Assembly (NCBI GenBank): GCA_029204225.1
Contig: CM055095.1
Span: 27,136,769 to 27,200,768, forward strand
Reading direction: 5' to 3'
Source of the DNA: Diphasiastrum complanatum
Lineage: Eukaryota > Streptophyta > Lycopodiopsida > Lycopodiales > Lycopodiaceae
Length of the DNA stretch: 64,000 nucleotides
Shown: positions 33,643-45,785 of the stretch, in pieces
How positions within the stretch are numbered: the stretch's first letter is position 1
How the letters are laid out: every line of letters starts with the position of its first letter
Notes under the pieces: model-generated
What the model was told of the DNA's origin: nothing
The model's database searches: none
What the model saw: only the letters and a program-made list of their open reading frames with translations
Program-made: the position numbers and the translations under genes

Positions 33643-34262
33643 TGTGATGCCATCTTATTGTTAGAAATTGAATATCAACATAAATATGGCATGATATACT
33701 CAAAAATGAAGATATGAGCTGGTTAATTATAAATCATGAAGAGGCCTAAAGTCATTTTTTGGGAATATATCTCCTAAGTACTTGCCTTGTAATTAAGGGC
33801 AAGCCCTTTTCTAGGAAAGACATTACCTTGGATAACCTTTACTAGGTCGTCCACACAAAACTATTAGATACAAAAAGACATGTTAAACTAGAGTAACTTT
33901 AACTCGTAGCTAAGTATACCTTTTATGGTATAATTGAACGTATTTTCAGTCTAATTATTAACTAGATCCTTTCACGGGAATGACGCACTTGTTGTTTTAG
34001 AGGTGTGTTTGTTCGCCCCGTAGAACATATATTGATCTCACACTTCAGTCTCAATCATCGAGAGAGAAGAGTTTATGCATATATAAAAGATTGAAGAAGT
34101 AAATAGAGCTCTGTGAGTTATTCTCTCTTATCTCTGTTCTCCGCACTGCTGAGTGTGAGTGATCTTGAGTCTGCTAACAATCTCTAACGCATTACATGAA
34201 TTACTCTCTGATCAGACAGACGCTCTAGTGCATTACAGTCGTTTGTTGTGTATCCGTAAAAC
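33643..34262 (+). repeat. Probable gypsy 3' LTR
   Basis: Starts TGTGATGCC after a polypurine tract. It contains a TATATAAAAG TATA-type word near 34079 and a pyrimidine-rich stretch downstream. A GTAAAACA near 34262 is a candidate end, but no second LTR or target duplication is available to confirm it. Confidence 0.5.
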
Positions 34263-34279
34263 ATGCTCTAAAGAACTGT

Positions 34280-35073
34280 CTTACTGAGCCCTCCAAAATC
34301 AAGCGAGCGAGCCAGAAAGAGCGACACAGGTGCCAAAGCATTGGATGATTACCTGGCAAGGTCGCCACAACTACGCCGAGCAGCCTCACCGGTTAACAAC
34401 ACGACAGATACAAGAGAGTCAAAAAAATTTGAGAGAAAATACCCCCGCAAAATAAGGGGCAGCAAAGATGAAATCGATTAAAGCCTCCACAAGGGCCGAG
34501 ATCATTACTGCGCTGAAACCATAGTCCGAATGGCGCAATAAAGTCCTAAAGGACAATAGGCAGTTGCAAGAGTACCTGAGGGCACCAACTTGGAAAAGGG
34601 TCAACCCCTTTTATATGCCAATCAAGCGCAAAAATCTCTGGCCAACTGAGCGACCGTTGAAGTGGTAAACTGGCCAATAATCTCAAGAATTTTAGAGAGT
34701 ACGTCCATGGATAATTTGAGGCTGCAATTGTTAGATTTTGGGCATAAATATAAATCTAACACTGATCTATGTGTACGAGAAAGCGTCGCGTATTGCAAAT
34801 CGATGGCCTTTCTTATGCATCAGGAATATTTTTGGGATTGAGGCTTAGATACAAGATGGATCAATCCTAATGTGGCCCTCTGGTCAGAAGATGATCACCA
34901 AATGATGGCCTGGCTTTATTACAGAGCGGCCTTCATGTCTTCCCGGTATGTCACAATCATAGAAGACTGGCAGGAGTTTAGCTTCATTGAGAAAGTACGC
35001 GATTACATGGGGCCCCTTCCCTTGGAAGCAAATTGTGCTTCCAAGTTTTTGAAGACTTGGGAAGAAAGATGAG
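34280..35073 (+). pseudogene. Unrecognised coding-like remnant
   Basis: Two stretches with coding character: about 34290-34480 (S-D-T-G-A-K-A-L-D-D-Y-L) and about 34650-35073 (M-A-F-L-M-H-Q-E-Y-F-W-D, a stop, then W-L-Y-Y-R-A-A-F-M-S-S-R-Y). It follows the gypsy LTR directly, so it could be a gag of a further element, but no zinc knuckle is seen and I do not recognise the family. Confidence 0.3.
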
Positions 35074-35439
35074 CGCACGGAAACAGACCTCAAGGCGACA
35101 AGGGGAGCAGGACTCGCAAGAGGTTTTCAAGCAGGCTGGGATGTAGAGGCCATTGAGAGATCTCAAATTTTGCGAAACAATTTTGTGACAAATAAGCACT
35201 TGGTTTTATGGAAGCGACTGAAGGTCCACGCTTTTTTAGATGCCAAGCAGAAAATGACGTCATTCTACATGTGTTGCAGTGGGTCATGCAACAGATTAGG
35301 GGGGAGATGATGTTGGCAGATTCTGAAGAATCTCCAAGATGCCGAGCTAAGCTGTTATAAAGAGCACCTCTCACCCTAGACCGAGGAGGTCTCAAAAGGA
35401 AGAGAGAAGGACAAAGATGAGAGCCGAGCATGAGAACCG

Positions 35440-36712
35440 ATGAATACTAGCTAGGAATACAGTTCTAATTCATGTGAGCCTCATGGTGACTCCCAAGAGA
35501 AGGAATGACCATGTAGGAGCTAAAGGTATTTCTAGGCAATGTCATAAATGCAAGTAGACCCCTCTTAAAAACATTAGAGTGAGCCACCTTTTGATGGTGA
35601 CCTCTAGTGGAAGGGCTAATTCCACTTGGAATTTGTAAATTGGTGGAATTGCCACTTGGGCTCCACATAGGCAGCCTCGTAGTCTATTTAAGAGCCCCCC
35701 TCTCTTGTGAGGGAGCTTTACATGTAATGTCATTTACTCTTGTTTGAATAAGAAGATCCTCCACGAGTTCTTGGCATTCTTGAAGCTCCTTGTTCATGAC
35801 AACTTTCTTGAGTGATCCTTTTATGAACATGCACTTCCATTTCCTTTTGCAATGTGGATTAGAGTGGAATAGATTAGTTTCAGCATACAAGTAAACTAAA
35901 CAGACTGAAAATGTGGAGTAGATCTTGCATAATCTAGACATTCTTGATATTCTTGGGCTATCCAAGAATCAAGAGATGGGTGTTTCTTGATCTTTGGATT
36001 GTCATTATGCTGGTAAATATTTAGTTTCTTGTTTCTTGTTTTCAGTGTTGTTGATTTGTAGATTAATCTAATCATATTGTTGTTTTCTAACATTTTAGAG
36101 ATAGTTACTAGCAAGAACCGATTGGAAATTCACCACCATTGCATGCAGATTTGTAAATGAATGGTTTTTATTGCATGTGTAATTGTGTACACGTATTGGA
36201 GTGAACGATTACCTGAGCATCCCACTGATAGGATGGGAAACACACTACAACGAATAATGATATTTATGCCTGGTCTGGCTTTGAACCAAGAAGATAACGC
36301 CTAACGAGCCAACCGCCTGGAACGGGCAGAAACACCTGATTTCAGTGATAAGAAATCAAGAAAGGAAGAGTAAATTGTGTTCACAGGTTCTCAGTAGGAA
36401 TATGTGAACAACGATATGTAGATAAAATAATTCATAGATTAAAGTATTCATATAACTGATAATTCATGTCAATTGTAATGCTTTGAGATCTATTTTATTT
36501 CATTTTCGCAATTAAATGTAAATCAATCTACTTTGTGTATGTCCACGAAATCGATTGTTTCGATTCCAACAAATTCAAAGCTAGGATCAAGTAGAGCAAT
36601 CTTTGAATTATTGAAGTAAAGCTCGAATCTGATAGCTGTAGATTCATACATTAAGGAATATCGGCCAATCCCAATATTGCTATTGCATCAGAGCCCTGAT
36701 ACATTCCCAACA
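35440..36712 (+). repeat. Probable copia 5' LTR region
   Basis: Sequence before the primer site at 36713 ends CCAACA. It includes a TATTTAAGAGC TATA-type word near 35685 and a leader-like stretch. Whether this is one LTR or two overlapping fragments is unclear, and the left edge is not fixed. Confidence 0.4.
36240..36345 (-). repeat. Possible tRNA-derived SINE or tRNA pseudogene
   Basis: On the minus strand a perfect B box (GGTTCAAAGCC) follows, by about 33 bases, an A-box-like TTGGCTCGTTAGGCG. That spacing matches Pol III promoters. The stems of a real tRNA do not form, so an old SINE or chance is likely. Confidence 0.3.
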
Positions 36713-36807
36713 TGGTATCAGAGTTTGATACCTAAGTTGTCAATTAAATAGAGCGTACAATATCAGAACAATTGTTCCGATACAGAGTAGACACTTATTA
36801 AAATTGT

Positions 36808-38564
36808 GTGCATACACTCATCTTGAACTTTCTAAAGGATTTGCAATCACATTCAGCTCTAATGGTAGACAAAATCAATTTTTTTAATCACCACTTATGG
36901 AAATTCAAGATGAAAGTAGTGTTCATGTCCAAAGAACTATGGAAAAATTTTGAGATAGATCATTCATTGTCATATGACCTAGCTCCACATCTATTTTTGG
37001 CTCACCAATTGTATTCGGTTGGTCTCGCAATTCCTTAATTTGCGTGAAATATTATCCTACTCCATTTTTCTCCATGCGAATACCAATCAATTTGGTCCTC
37101 AAAGACATCATTAAAGAAGGATCGCTTGCTCTGATATTATCTGTAGGCATCTGATTGTTGTAACATGGCTTGGGGCTCATACAGATTGGCCATATCAGAC
37201 AAGCTCAATCTTCGAAAGAAGCTTGGGATATATTAAGTACACTTTAAAAAGTGAGAGATGTCACTTCGAAGCTGCATCTGAGGAGAATATTATTCTCACT
37301 CAGAATGTCAGAAGGTGATTTGTTCATAACCACATAAATCAATTCAAGACTCCGTTAGATTAGATGGCAACAATATGTTCAGTGATCGAAGATTCGGATG
37401 TTGTCATGACCTTATTGTCTAGCTTTCCATTCTCTTATGAAAATTGGGTGATGATGATATCACTCACTCAAATATAACTTTTTCTAGAGTCATAACAGTG
37501 TTGTTGCAGGAGAAAACTCAAAGGAATGGAGCATCCTTGTCCTCCATCAACGACTTGCAAGCTCTATTCTCCAAGAAGCATTCAAAGAAGCAATAGAAGA
37601 AGAAGGCTACCATACAATTTGACAACAAACATAAGTAGTCACAAAAGCAAGGTCCAAACCAGAATCAACAATTTGCTCAAAACAAGAAAATAATGTCCTG
37701 GAAATACTACAAAAGGATAAACCATGAGATCCAGGACTGCCGAATCTTGAAGTTCAACAACAACAACAAGAAATAGTTGGATCAACAAGCCAACACAACT
37801 ATTGATTCAAAGCAAAATGTCGAAGATAATGATGAGTAGAATGCCTTCATGGTCAACAATCTACTCAAAACAAAACAATAATGTCTTGGAAATACTGCAA
37901 AAGAATGAATCATGAGATCCAGAATTGTCGAATCTTCAAGTTCAACAACAACAACAAGAAATAGTTGGATCAACAAGCCAATGCAACTATCAATTCAAAG
38001 CAAAATGTCGCAAATGATGATGAGCAGAATGCCTTCATGGTGAACCATCACCATGTCGAACAAGTTGAGGAATGGTTCTTTGATTCTAGAGTGACGCAAC
38101 ATATGACAGGCCATCAAGAATGGTTTATAGATTATTTGTCCTACATCACCAAAAAATTCGTTTACCTCAGAGACAATAGCTCACACATGATCAAAGGTGA
38201 AGGTACAGTTAGACCAAGTTTTCAGCATGGACTGTCGAAGCTCATACCAAATGTATTGTATGTCTTGAATCTGATGATAAATCTATTTTCGGTCAATCAA
38301 ATTACTGATTTAGGACATAAGGTAGAGTTCAAAACATACACATGTAAGATTCTTGATAAATGTAAGAGAGTCCTTGCACTAAAAAAGAGACAAGGTTATC
38401 TCTATCGGCTTACTCATTGTTACTCTATGATTGATTGTGCTTTAAGTTGTTTAGCATCTATGAATAAAGAATCGATTTGGCATTATAGACTCTGTGGAGC
38501 CAAAGTATTGTGCAAAAGCTTGGGGGGTGATTCACGTTTCTCCTCTCAAATCACGGGCTTTTGA
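36808..38564 (+). pseudogene. Copia gag-protease pseudogene
   Basis: Gag N-terminus W-K-F-K-M-K-V-V-F-M-S-K-E-L-W. Later frames carry N-H-I-N-Q-F-K and L-L-S-S-F-P. Zinc-knuckle-like W-K-Y-C-K-R-M-N-H-E-I-Q-N-C is in the second of two tandem copies. Protease is W-F-F-D-S-R-V-T-Q-H-M-T-G-H, where the catalytic D-S-G is D-S-R, so it is inactive. The pre-integrase box reads I-W-H-Y-R-L. Many stops lie in between. Confidence 0.75.
37666..38040 (+). repeat. 188-bp tandem duplication covering the zinc knuckle
   Basis: 37666-37853 and 37854 onward repeat the same order (CTGGAAATACT, CATGAGATCCAG, the (AAC)n tract, GAAATAGTTGGATCAACAAG). The period of 188 is not a multiple of three, so the duplication itself shifts frame. 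In copy 1 the first knuckle Cys is Tyr. Confidence 0.85.
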
Positions 38565-39313
38565 GAGGATGCTGATTGTATGGTAGATGCACTACCAAAA
38601 GTAACAATCGGTTTGATAAAGTACGCTCTTGAATGGTGATTTTGAAGGGATTTTGATTCACTAGTACCATTAAGTTTTTTGTAAATACTTTTGCTATTTT
38701 CTTTTTGATTTTAATCCTTAAAAGCTGAAATTTTTGTGCTTTCAAAAAGCCAGATTTCTTGAGTGCTTGGTAGCAAAGCAATCGAATTTTTTTGGCTATA
38801 GTAGAGGAGTTGAATGCTGGTTTTTTTCTTTGGTGTGCTTCTTGCATAAATTGCATACAGTTTCACTTTCAAATTTGTCAACATGATTGACAGTTTTTGC
38901 AAGAGAAATGACGCTTTCAATTTTTTTTTGGTTTCCCGATTTTTATGGCCATTAAGATGGCTATCTTTTTTGGCATAAAATGGAAACTAGTAGGTGCTTA
39001 TTTTCTTTCTATGTTGAAAAATGTTTGTTAGTAGTGCTATCTATGCTAATATTGTTGATATTTAAGTTTAGAATCTAAGCAAAAGTTATCTTTTGGTAAG
39101 AAATCTTCTAATAAGGACAACTTTTAATATTCTCTTCAATATTAGTCTCCACTGACTCATTGGATATACATATGCAAGATGGGGAGGAGATGTAGATACA
39201 TTCTTCGTCAATGGTGGTCCAATCTCTTGGAACAATCGTAAGCAAACCTTTATCGCTCTTTTTTTCGTTAGAGTCAAAGTATATCGCTACTTCCAAGCTA
39301 TTAAGCAGTATGG

Positions 39314-39600
39314 TTGAGAAATTTACTATCAAACATTTGCCTGAATCAGTATACTCCAACAATCATCTTGCGTGATAATCAAAATGCCATTGTCTTATCG
39401 GCCAACCCTAGATTTCATTCAAGGAGTAAGCACATTAATATCACATACCACTATGTCAAGAGTAAAATTTTCAACATAGATGTAAGCTTAGAGTACTGTT
39501 GAATGCAGATAATGATAGCGGATGTATTCACCAAGGCACTAAGCATTGATGCAAACAACACATTTTGTGCATCGCTTAGTCTGAAGATCAAGACATTCAT
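39314..39600 (+). pseudogene. Copia RNase H C-terminal fragment
   Basis: Carries L-R-D-N-Q-N-A-I-V-L-S, H-S-R-S-K-H-I and, past a stop, I-A-D-V-F-T-K-A-L-S, the usual end of copia pol. A polypurine tract follows directly. Confidence 0.8.
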
Positions 39601-39625
39601 GGATCCAGATTAAGGGGGGGTATTG

Positions 39626-41380
39626 GATTTATTTTCCTTCTCTCTCTAAGTCTCATTGTTAATCTTGATTCATTTATATTGCTACACATTTATTTGCATT
39701 GTCACAAAGTATGCAAAAACACACATGATTCGAAGACAGGTATCTACACGATAGTCAAACTGTTGAAGACAGTCAAAATATCGAGCAACGTTGACTATTG
39801 ATGGGTGTTTGAACGTTCGATTCGAACAAGTATTGAATCGAACATTTGAACCTTTGTCACCTGACTTTGACTCAAATCGACAAATTGTCAAACTCAACTA
39901 CGAACGTGGTACCACTCAAAATAAAGCTAGTCACCTATACTAGCTATTCTTGATATTGTGCAACTGCTTTGACAATGACAATAGCTACGGTCACCTCGAG
40001 TTCAGATAGCTTGTTACATTTTTATATCAATTTTGAAGATGCCATTTCCAAAAAAGGATGATTACAAGAAATTGATAAATAGAGAGACTTCCATATCTTC
40101 GTAGTAGGGTAGAGCTATTTACTTTGGCCACACTAGGGCAAACTCAAAACCCAACTACTAAATCGTTAAGATGTCGAAATCGTGTGCTTTGTGTGCTCCA
40201 TGTTTAGTTGGCATATTAGTTGATTTGTAGTGTATATTTTTACATATCCGATAATAGTATAATTTACTTGTGTTAAATAAATAAATAAATTCAAATGGTA
40301 ATTGTCACATACAAAACTTGTATGTGGATGGTTTGAACTTTATTAGGTAACATGTGTTGTATTAGATCTAATTCTTATTTTCATATCTTATAACTTACAC
40401 CATCATTCTATGAGAAAGAAGCCTGTTTTGAATCATCATTGTAGTGACATTGGTGATCTTCCAAAGATATAAGGGTATGAGGAGATATGATGCCATCTTT
40501 GAAAGATGGTGGTATCACCCACCCTATTCATTTGTTGCTTGGTGCACCAAGACCAACAAGTCAATAATGGTGCAAAATAAGGTCATTTTTCTATGATATT
40601 GGCCTTATATTCTAGTTGAATTATATTTAAGTATATGGAAAGCTCGCGGCCCGGGCCTTTGCAACTGGGGGCCTTCCACGACATGAGGTTGTCTTCCTCA
40701 AGCGCCTCCACATCTCTAGGGCCTTCTTGATGTAAAGCACTAGTGGAAAATGGAAACCAATTATTTTAGTTTTAGCATGTTTAGAATTGCACACTTAGTA
40801 TTTATAGTATGTGAATCTTACAAATGCATAAGGTACTTCCATCGCTTTCTATCTATAGTAAGCAAGTCTTACACATCAATAAGGTTCATCTATTTTTAAA
40901 CAAACATGATTCTGCCGTTTAAGCGTTCCTCAAAATACACAATAGAATTCCCACCGATGCTTTACAAATTTGTAAGCTAATTACGACTCTCAAAGAAATT
41001 CTAGTGAATGATTGTGCCAATAAGGGTGTCTCCAAGTATAAAGAGACAAAACATGTAGGTTATTATGTAGCAATTTTGAAGAGAAAAAAAACATGAACCT
41101 CAAATTTTTTGGTTGGCCAAGAGAAGCATAATTACATGCCATACGAAAGGAAAGGCTAAGAAATGACGTTCAATACGAACAAGTCATCTCCAACTGCTAC
41201 GTCTTGTATCATTCATTTGACGACAAGCTACCACACTTCCTGGTTCCGCGGCTCAACTTGGTACCATGCCTAAGCCACTTCCCCTTATTTGTTTTGTTTG
41301 GTTGGAATATAAATGTCTCACAAACAAAATATAACTGCCTCCTTTGCTTGGCCTCGTCTTTTGTGCCATTCTTTCTCCAT
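39626..41380. other. LTR remnant and intergenic sequence
   Basis: 39620 to about 40060 is probably the 3' LTR of the preceding copia element; 39955-40015 is shared with 7068-7120. The rest has no supported gene. Confidence 0.4.
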
Positions 41381-41385
41381 CATAG

Positions 41386-41394
41386 AATATAAAG
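41386..41394 (+). promoter_or_regulatory. Candidate TATA box for the polygalacturonase gene
   Basis: AATATAAAG about 700 bases before the ATG. With the acceptor at 42083 it would imply a leader exon and a 5' UTR intron. No strong donor is certain. Confidence 0.35.
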
Positions 41395-41840
41395 CGCTTT
41401 TCACACACTGTTTTCTCTTTCTTGCGCTTGGCCTTGTTTTTTACTAGAAAAGAAGCTTTCGCTTACGAAAGAACAAGCAAAAGCAGCTTGTATGGATCGA
41501 AGAGTGTTGTAAAGAGTACTGGCACAGCAGCGGCAGCAGCAGCAAAAGCATTAATGGTATCGGATTACAATCCTGCTGCTACTTCTGGTCTTTGTTCTTT
41601 GGTTTGTGAGAAACACTCTTAGTTTTTTTGTATATTTTGTAAATTTTCAGCTTCAAAAACCTCTAGTTGCTTTTTATCGTTTGCCGATCGTAGGTCACCG
41701 CAGCTTACTTCCATTTCTGCATTAGGATTATCCAAACGGTTACCATAAAATGGTCACCAACATGCACTGAGCTTCAATTTTGCACATTCAAATCTAACAC
41801 ACACCCGCTATCGCTGCTTCATTAGAGATCATATAGGACT

Positions 41841-42016
41841 TCACGTTACATCATATAGACATTTGATTACAATTTACGTTACTTTATGGACATTTGAGCA
41901 GGTTACACCTCAGTTTACGTTATATTATTGATTTTGAGCAGAATGCAGATTACATATCAGTTTACGTTATTATGGACATTCAACAATGAAGCAGTTTACA
42001 TGCCAGTTTACGTTAT
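41841..42016 (+). repeat. Five diverged repeats with a TTTACGTTA core
   Basis: Copies of (CAG)TTTACGTTAT, or TCACGTTAC in the first, start near 41841, 41873, 41911, 41959 and 42004. Several are separated by GGACATTTGAGCAG-like sequence. They lie just before the coding exon of the polygalacturonase. The ACGT core is a plant bZIP-type site. Confidence 0.65.
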
Positions 42017-42091
42017 GTAGTAGACAATTGAGCAGATTTACTGCAGAAATCGGCGTATCGTTCCTGTTTTACTAATTCTGCAGCCGTGAAG

Positions 42092-45000
42092 ATGAAATTC
42101 ATGTCGCATATCCTCAAATGGGTATGTGCGCTATGCTGCATTTACAACGTCTTACCGAGCGGCTTGTTCCTCCCAGTAGACTGTCATGGTGAATTGGAGA
42201 AGACTTGTTCTGGTAACGTGGAATTAGATGTACAGATAAGAGATATTTGTGAACAAGCTTCAAAGGAATTTCCTAGGGCCTACACGGCCTCCATAACAGA
42301 CTATGGAGCAGTTGGAGATGGCAAGACACTAAACACGCATGCCTTTCAGAATGCTATAAATAATCTCCGTTCATTTGCTAACAGAGGAGGTTTAATTTTA
42401 CGCATACCTAGAGGAACTTGGCTTACTGGAAGCTTCAATCTTACTAGCCACCTTACGTTATATCTGGACGAAGGCGCAGTTATCCTTGGCTCTCAGGTTC
42501 GCTCCTGTTTTTACTTCCGTGATTTTATATTTGAAAATAAGGTTTTCTTATTACAAGTTTGTTCTTTAATTGTGCATTAGATTCAGATTTATGAAGAGCT
42601 ACAGAATGGTTATCTCAAGACAGTGTTGCCACTGTGAACTTCAGTACCTGCCGTCCGTATAAATACTGGAAGAATGCCCAAACTTGTGTTTTATAGAATA
42701 CGTGTGATCTTCATCTAATAGTATTTCCATTTCTTGTTTTGTGCTTTAGCATATTGGCTTGTTTTGATTCAAATTTTGTACTAATACACTTTGAAAAAAA
42801 AAATTGAATTAATACATGTAGTGCCTCACCTATTCATTTTTACTTGTATTAGCTTTATGGCAATATCGGTAAGCTATTGTGATGATTAAGCTGAGGTGTC
42901 AATCTTAGGTGAGTTTGAGCAAAAATCTTTTAATTCTTCTTAAATGAGATCTTTTTTTTTTTTTCAACAATTTGAATGCCTTGTGCAATGAAAGCTTCTC
43001 ATATTATATTAATCACTTGTATGTAGTTTTATTAGGCCAGTTGACAATTTTTAATGAGCACTAGTCTTGCTCGGTTTGGTAGTGCTCAGTTTGGTAGTAT
43101 ATGGCCTGTGTACGGACTATATACCTCCCCACAACATTCATACAAAAACCCCGCACCGATACCCATGTGGCCATATGTAAAGATCTGTGTCCACTGTCCA
43201 CATGAGTGATTTTACAACTATGGGCTCGGATAATTCTACCATTGAGCAGGAAATGGCTTCTGAAACATTCTCTTACTGATGATGATTAAGTTCGCATCTA
43301 AATAAGAAGGAAAGGGCATGTATGCACTCTTAACAACCTCATAGTCGTATTGTGGTCCTTCGCTTCTTTAATCAAGAATTTTTTTTACCAGCAATTTCAA
43401 TATGTTATTGCCTGCAGGATCCAAAAGAATGGCCACTTATTGCTCCTCTTCCATCCTATGGTCGGGGAAGGGAGCTTCCTGGGCCAAGGCATATCAGTCT
43501 TATACATGGGGAAGATCTTGTGGATGTTGTTATCACAGGTAAGTTGCAATGCTGATAGTAAGGACTGTTTTTCTTATGATTGCTAGTTAGGATAATTAGA
43601 ATGCTGGTGTATCTTAAACTATCTATTAAACTGTTCTACAAGGTACTTATCATCCCTCGATTCTTCTTGCCCCAGAATGTACTACTATGTTCTTTGACAA
43701 AAAGAGCCATTTCACAGTTGTGGCTTAGTGTGTGATCTTTTCACTGTTATTAAAGCCCTTATAGTGCCTCTTGTGGCTTTTGCTTGTCATTGCCCATTTT
43801 GGTTGACCCGCACAGTGCCTAGTCCTACTCCATTTCAAGAAGTTTATTCGTGCTATGAGTGTCTGGTTTGCGACATTTCAAAATCTATGCCTCTTAAACG
43901 TATAGATCTCTTCCCATGCCTTAATACAAAACGTAAAATGTGCAAAAATCACAGTTAAAACTCTGAACATTTTATAAGCCTTTATGTCAGCATCTTTTTA
44001 GTATTTACACTCATAAATTGATAAGTAGGTTGAAGTGTAGATTCTAACACAATGAAAAAACCAAACACTTTCTCAACGTCTTGAAGGTCTACCTTCATGG
44101 CATGCCTCACTGTCGAGTTACCCTTTCACTACCAACTCTGAAGAAATAAATATATGATCCAAATCATAGATTGATAAACAGTAGCCTTCAAGACCTCCCT
44201 TAACAATCAAACGTGGGAAAGTCTATGAGACAGAGATTGATAAGTGTTTGAATTCTAACATACTGTTCTTGAAAGTCATGGATACGTTCATAGCATCCCT
44301 CTAGTTCTGGAAAAATTGAGTGTACGCCCTGGTGCTTGTATACATTTTTCCAAAGTAAATGAGCCTCCTTGTGGTACAATGTATATAGATGATAGTGCTT
44401 GCAACATTTTGCCTCTTTTTTGGCAAATGTATGCATCTATCGATGCCTTCATATATTCTGCCAAAAAAATGAGCCTCTCAGCAAATTCTTTGGGCAAAAT
44501 GTAATGGAATAGCAGAAAACATACATTTTTTATGGCACAATGCCCATTCGATTCTGCACCAATTATACAGCAACATTCAGCTGAGAGTTATAGGCAGAGA
44601 TGAAAAAGATCAAAGTTACAGGGAACATTCCAGTTTAAGTCTAAGGTGTACCATTTGAAAATCCACGAAAGTTTGACAAGCAATAGTGGCCTCTTGAACA
44701 AGTAGTAGCTGTGATTCTCATGTTTCAACTATTGCATTGTTTGCTAAAAAACAGCCAGAATAAGGATCTAAACTATAGTAAATAAAAAAAGTCACCATTT
44801 GTGGTCTTATTAATTATGGCTGCAGCATAAGTGAGATAGGTATTGTGATCAAGTGATATCACATGGGCAGAGGACCCCTTACACACAGATATGTTCCTCC
44901 TGTGACTTTGGACGACTTTTCTCAATAAAGTGTGCCCTGCCTTGTTGGAGTATCATTGATCTGCTTGTAACCATGGCTTCTTAGAAAGCCCTGCGTCTCT

Positions 45001-45738
45001 CCTCCTCCATACATGTAAATGGAAGGTCATCACTCCTGAAAATGTGTACCTTTTGAACCAGGGACACACTCACCTTCTTTTGTGGGAAATCAAGTGTGAC
45101 AACCAGTATAAGCTATATGTTTGGACCTCCATCCTTTTTCCACCTTGGGAGTAGCGGCACTTGATTTAGGGTATAAAATTTATTGTGTTTCCATAGACTG
45201 GGGCCTATTTCATCCTTTTGCATGATATTGAGGGCCTTGCTGATGTTTGTTAACTCTTGTCAGATAATGTCACAAAAACGACATCTGCAATTGGCACTCC
45301 ATCAGTACTTGTAGTATGGGATACTACCAATGTCCATGTTTTGATGTCTTCTTTGTGTAGCTCCAATCTACTGCTAAACTTTGAAGTTTGTATCCTGGCT
45401 ATGGTGTCATCTAGTGAGTCTCCCTTGTGAAGTACCTTATTTTCCTCACATGGGCTGGCCATCTCCTCTCTCCTGGTTTTCATTTCTCAATTTAATCATC
45501 TCTCCTCCTATTGTGTGTCTCATCTCAAGCCAAAAGTTCTGAGTTTGCTTTTGAATTATATCCAATAGGTCATTCAACTTTTGATGTAGTGGGTTATAAG
45601 TAGGGGAGCATAACTCACCCTCTTCAATCTCGGATTTGGCCAAGTTGTGACTTTAAGCAAAGCTGGAAAATGAAAGGGTCGTTTGAAACATACAAACTGT
45701 GTGTGTGTGTGTGCGTGCGCTTATATGTTGTGTGTGTG

Positions 45739-45785
<47 letters not shown>

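Larger units (their letters stand above)
36713..39625 (+). mobile_element. Decayed Ty1/copia element, most of pol deleted
   Basis: Primer site TGGTATCAGAG at 36713 follows LTR-like CCAACA. Gag (36808 on), a duplicated zinc-knuckle block, protease and pre-integrase (37965-38564) follow, then about 700 bases of unrelated sequence. The RNase H end is at 39314-39600 and a polypurine tract (AAGGGGGGG) lies near 39613. An LTR-like TATTGGATTT start follows. Integrase and RT are missing. Confidence 0.7.

Noticed and set aside
41422-41622. 66-codon frame upstream of the polygalacturonase
   Set aside because: It opens with TTG, not ATG, and cannot be joined to the gene in phase with a confident donor. 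It may be leader sequence.
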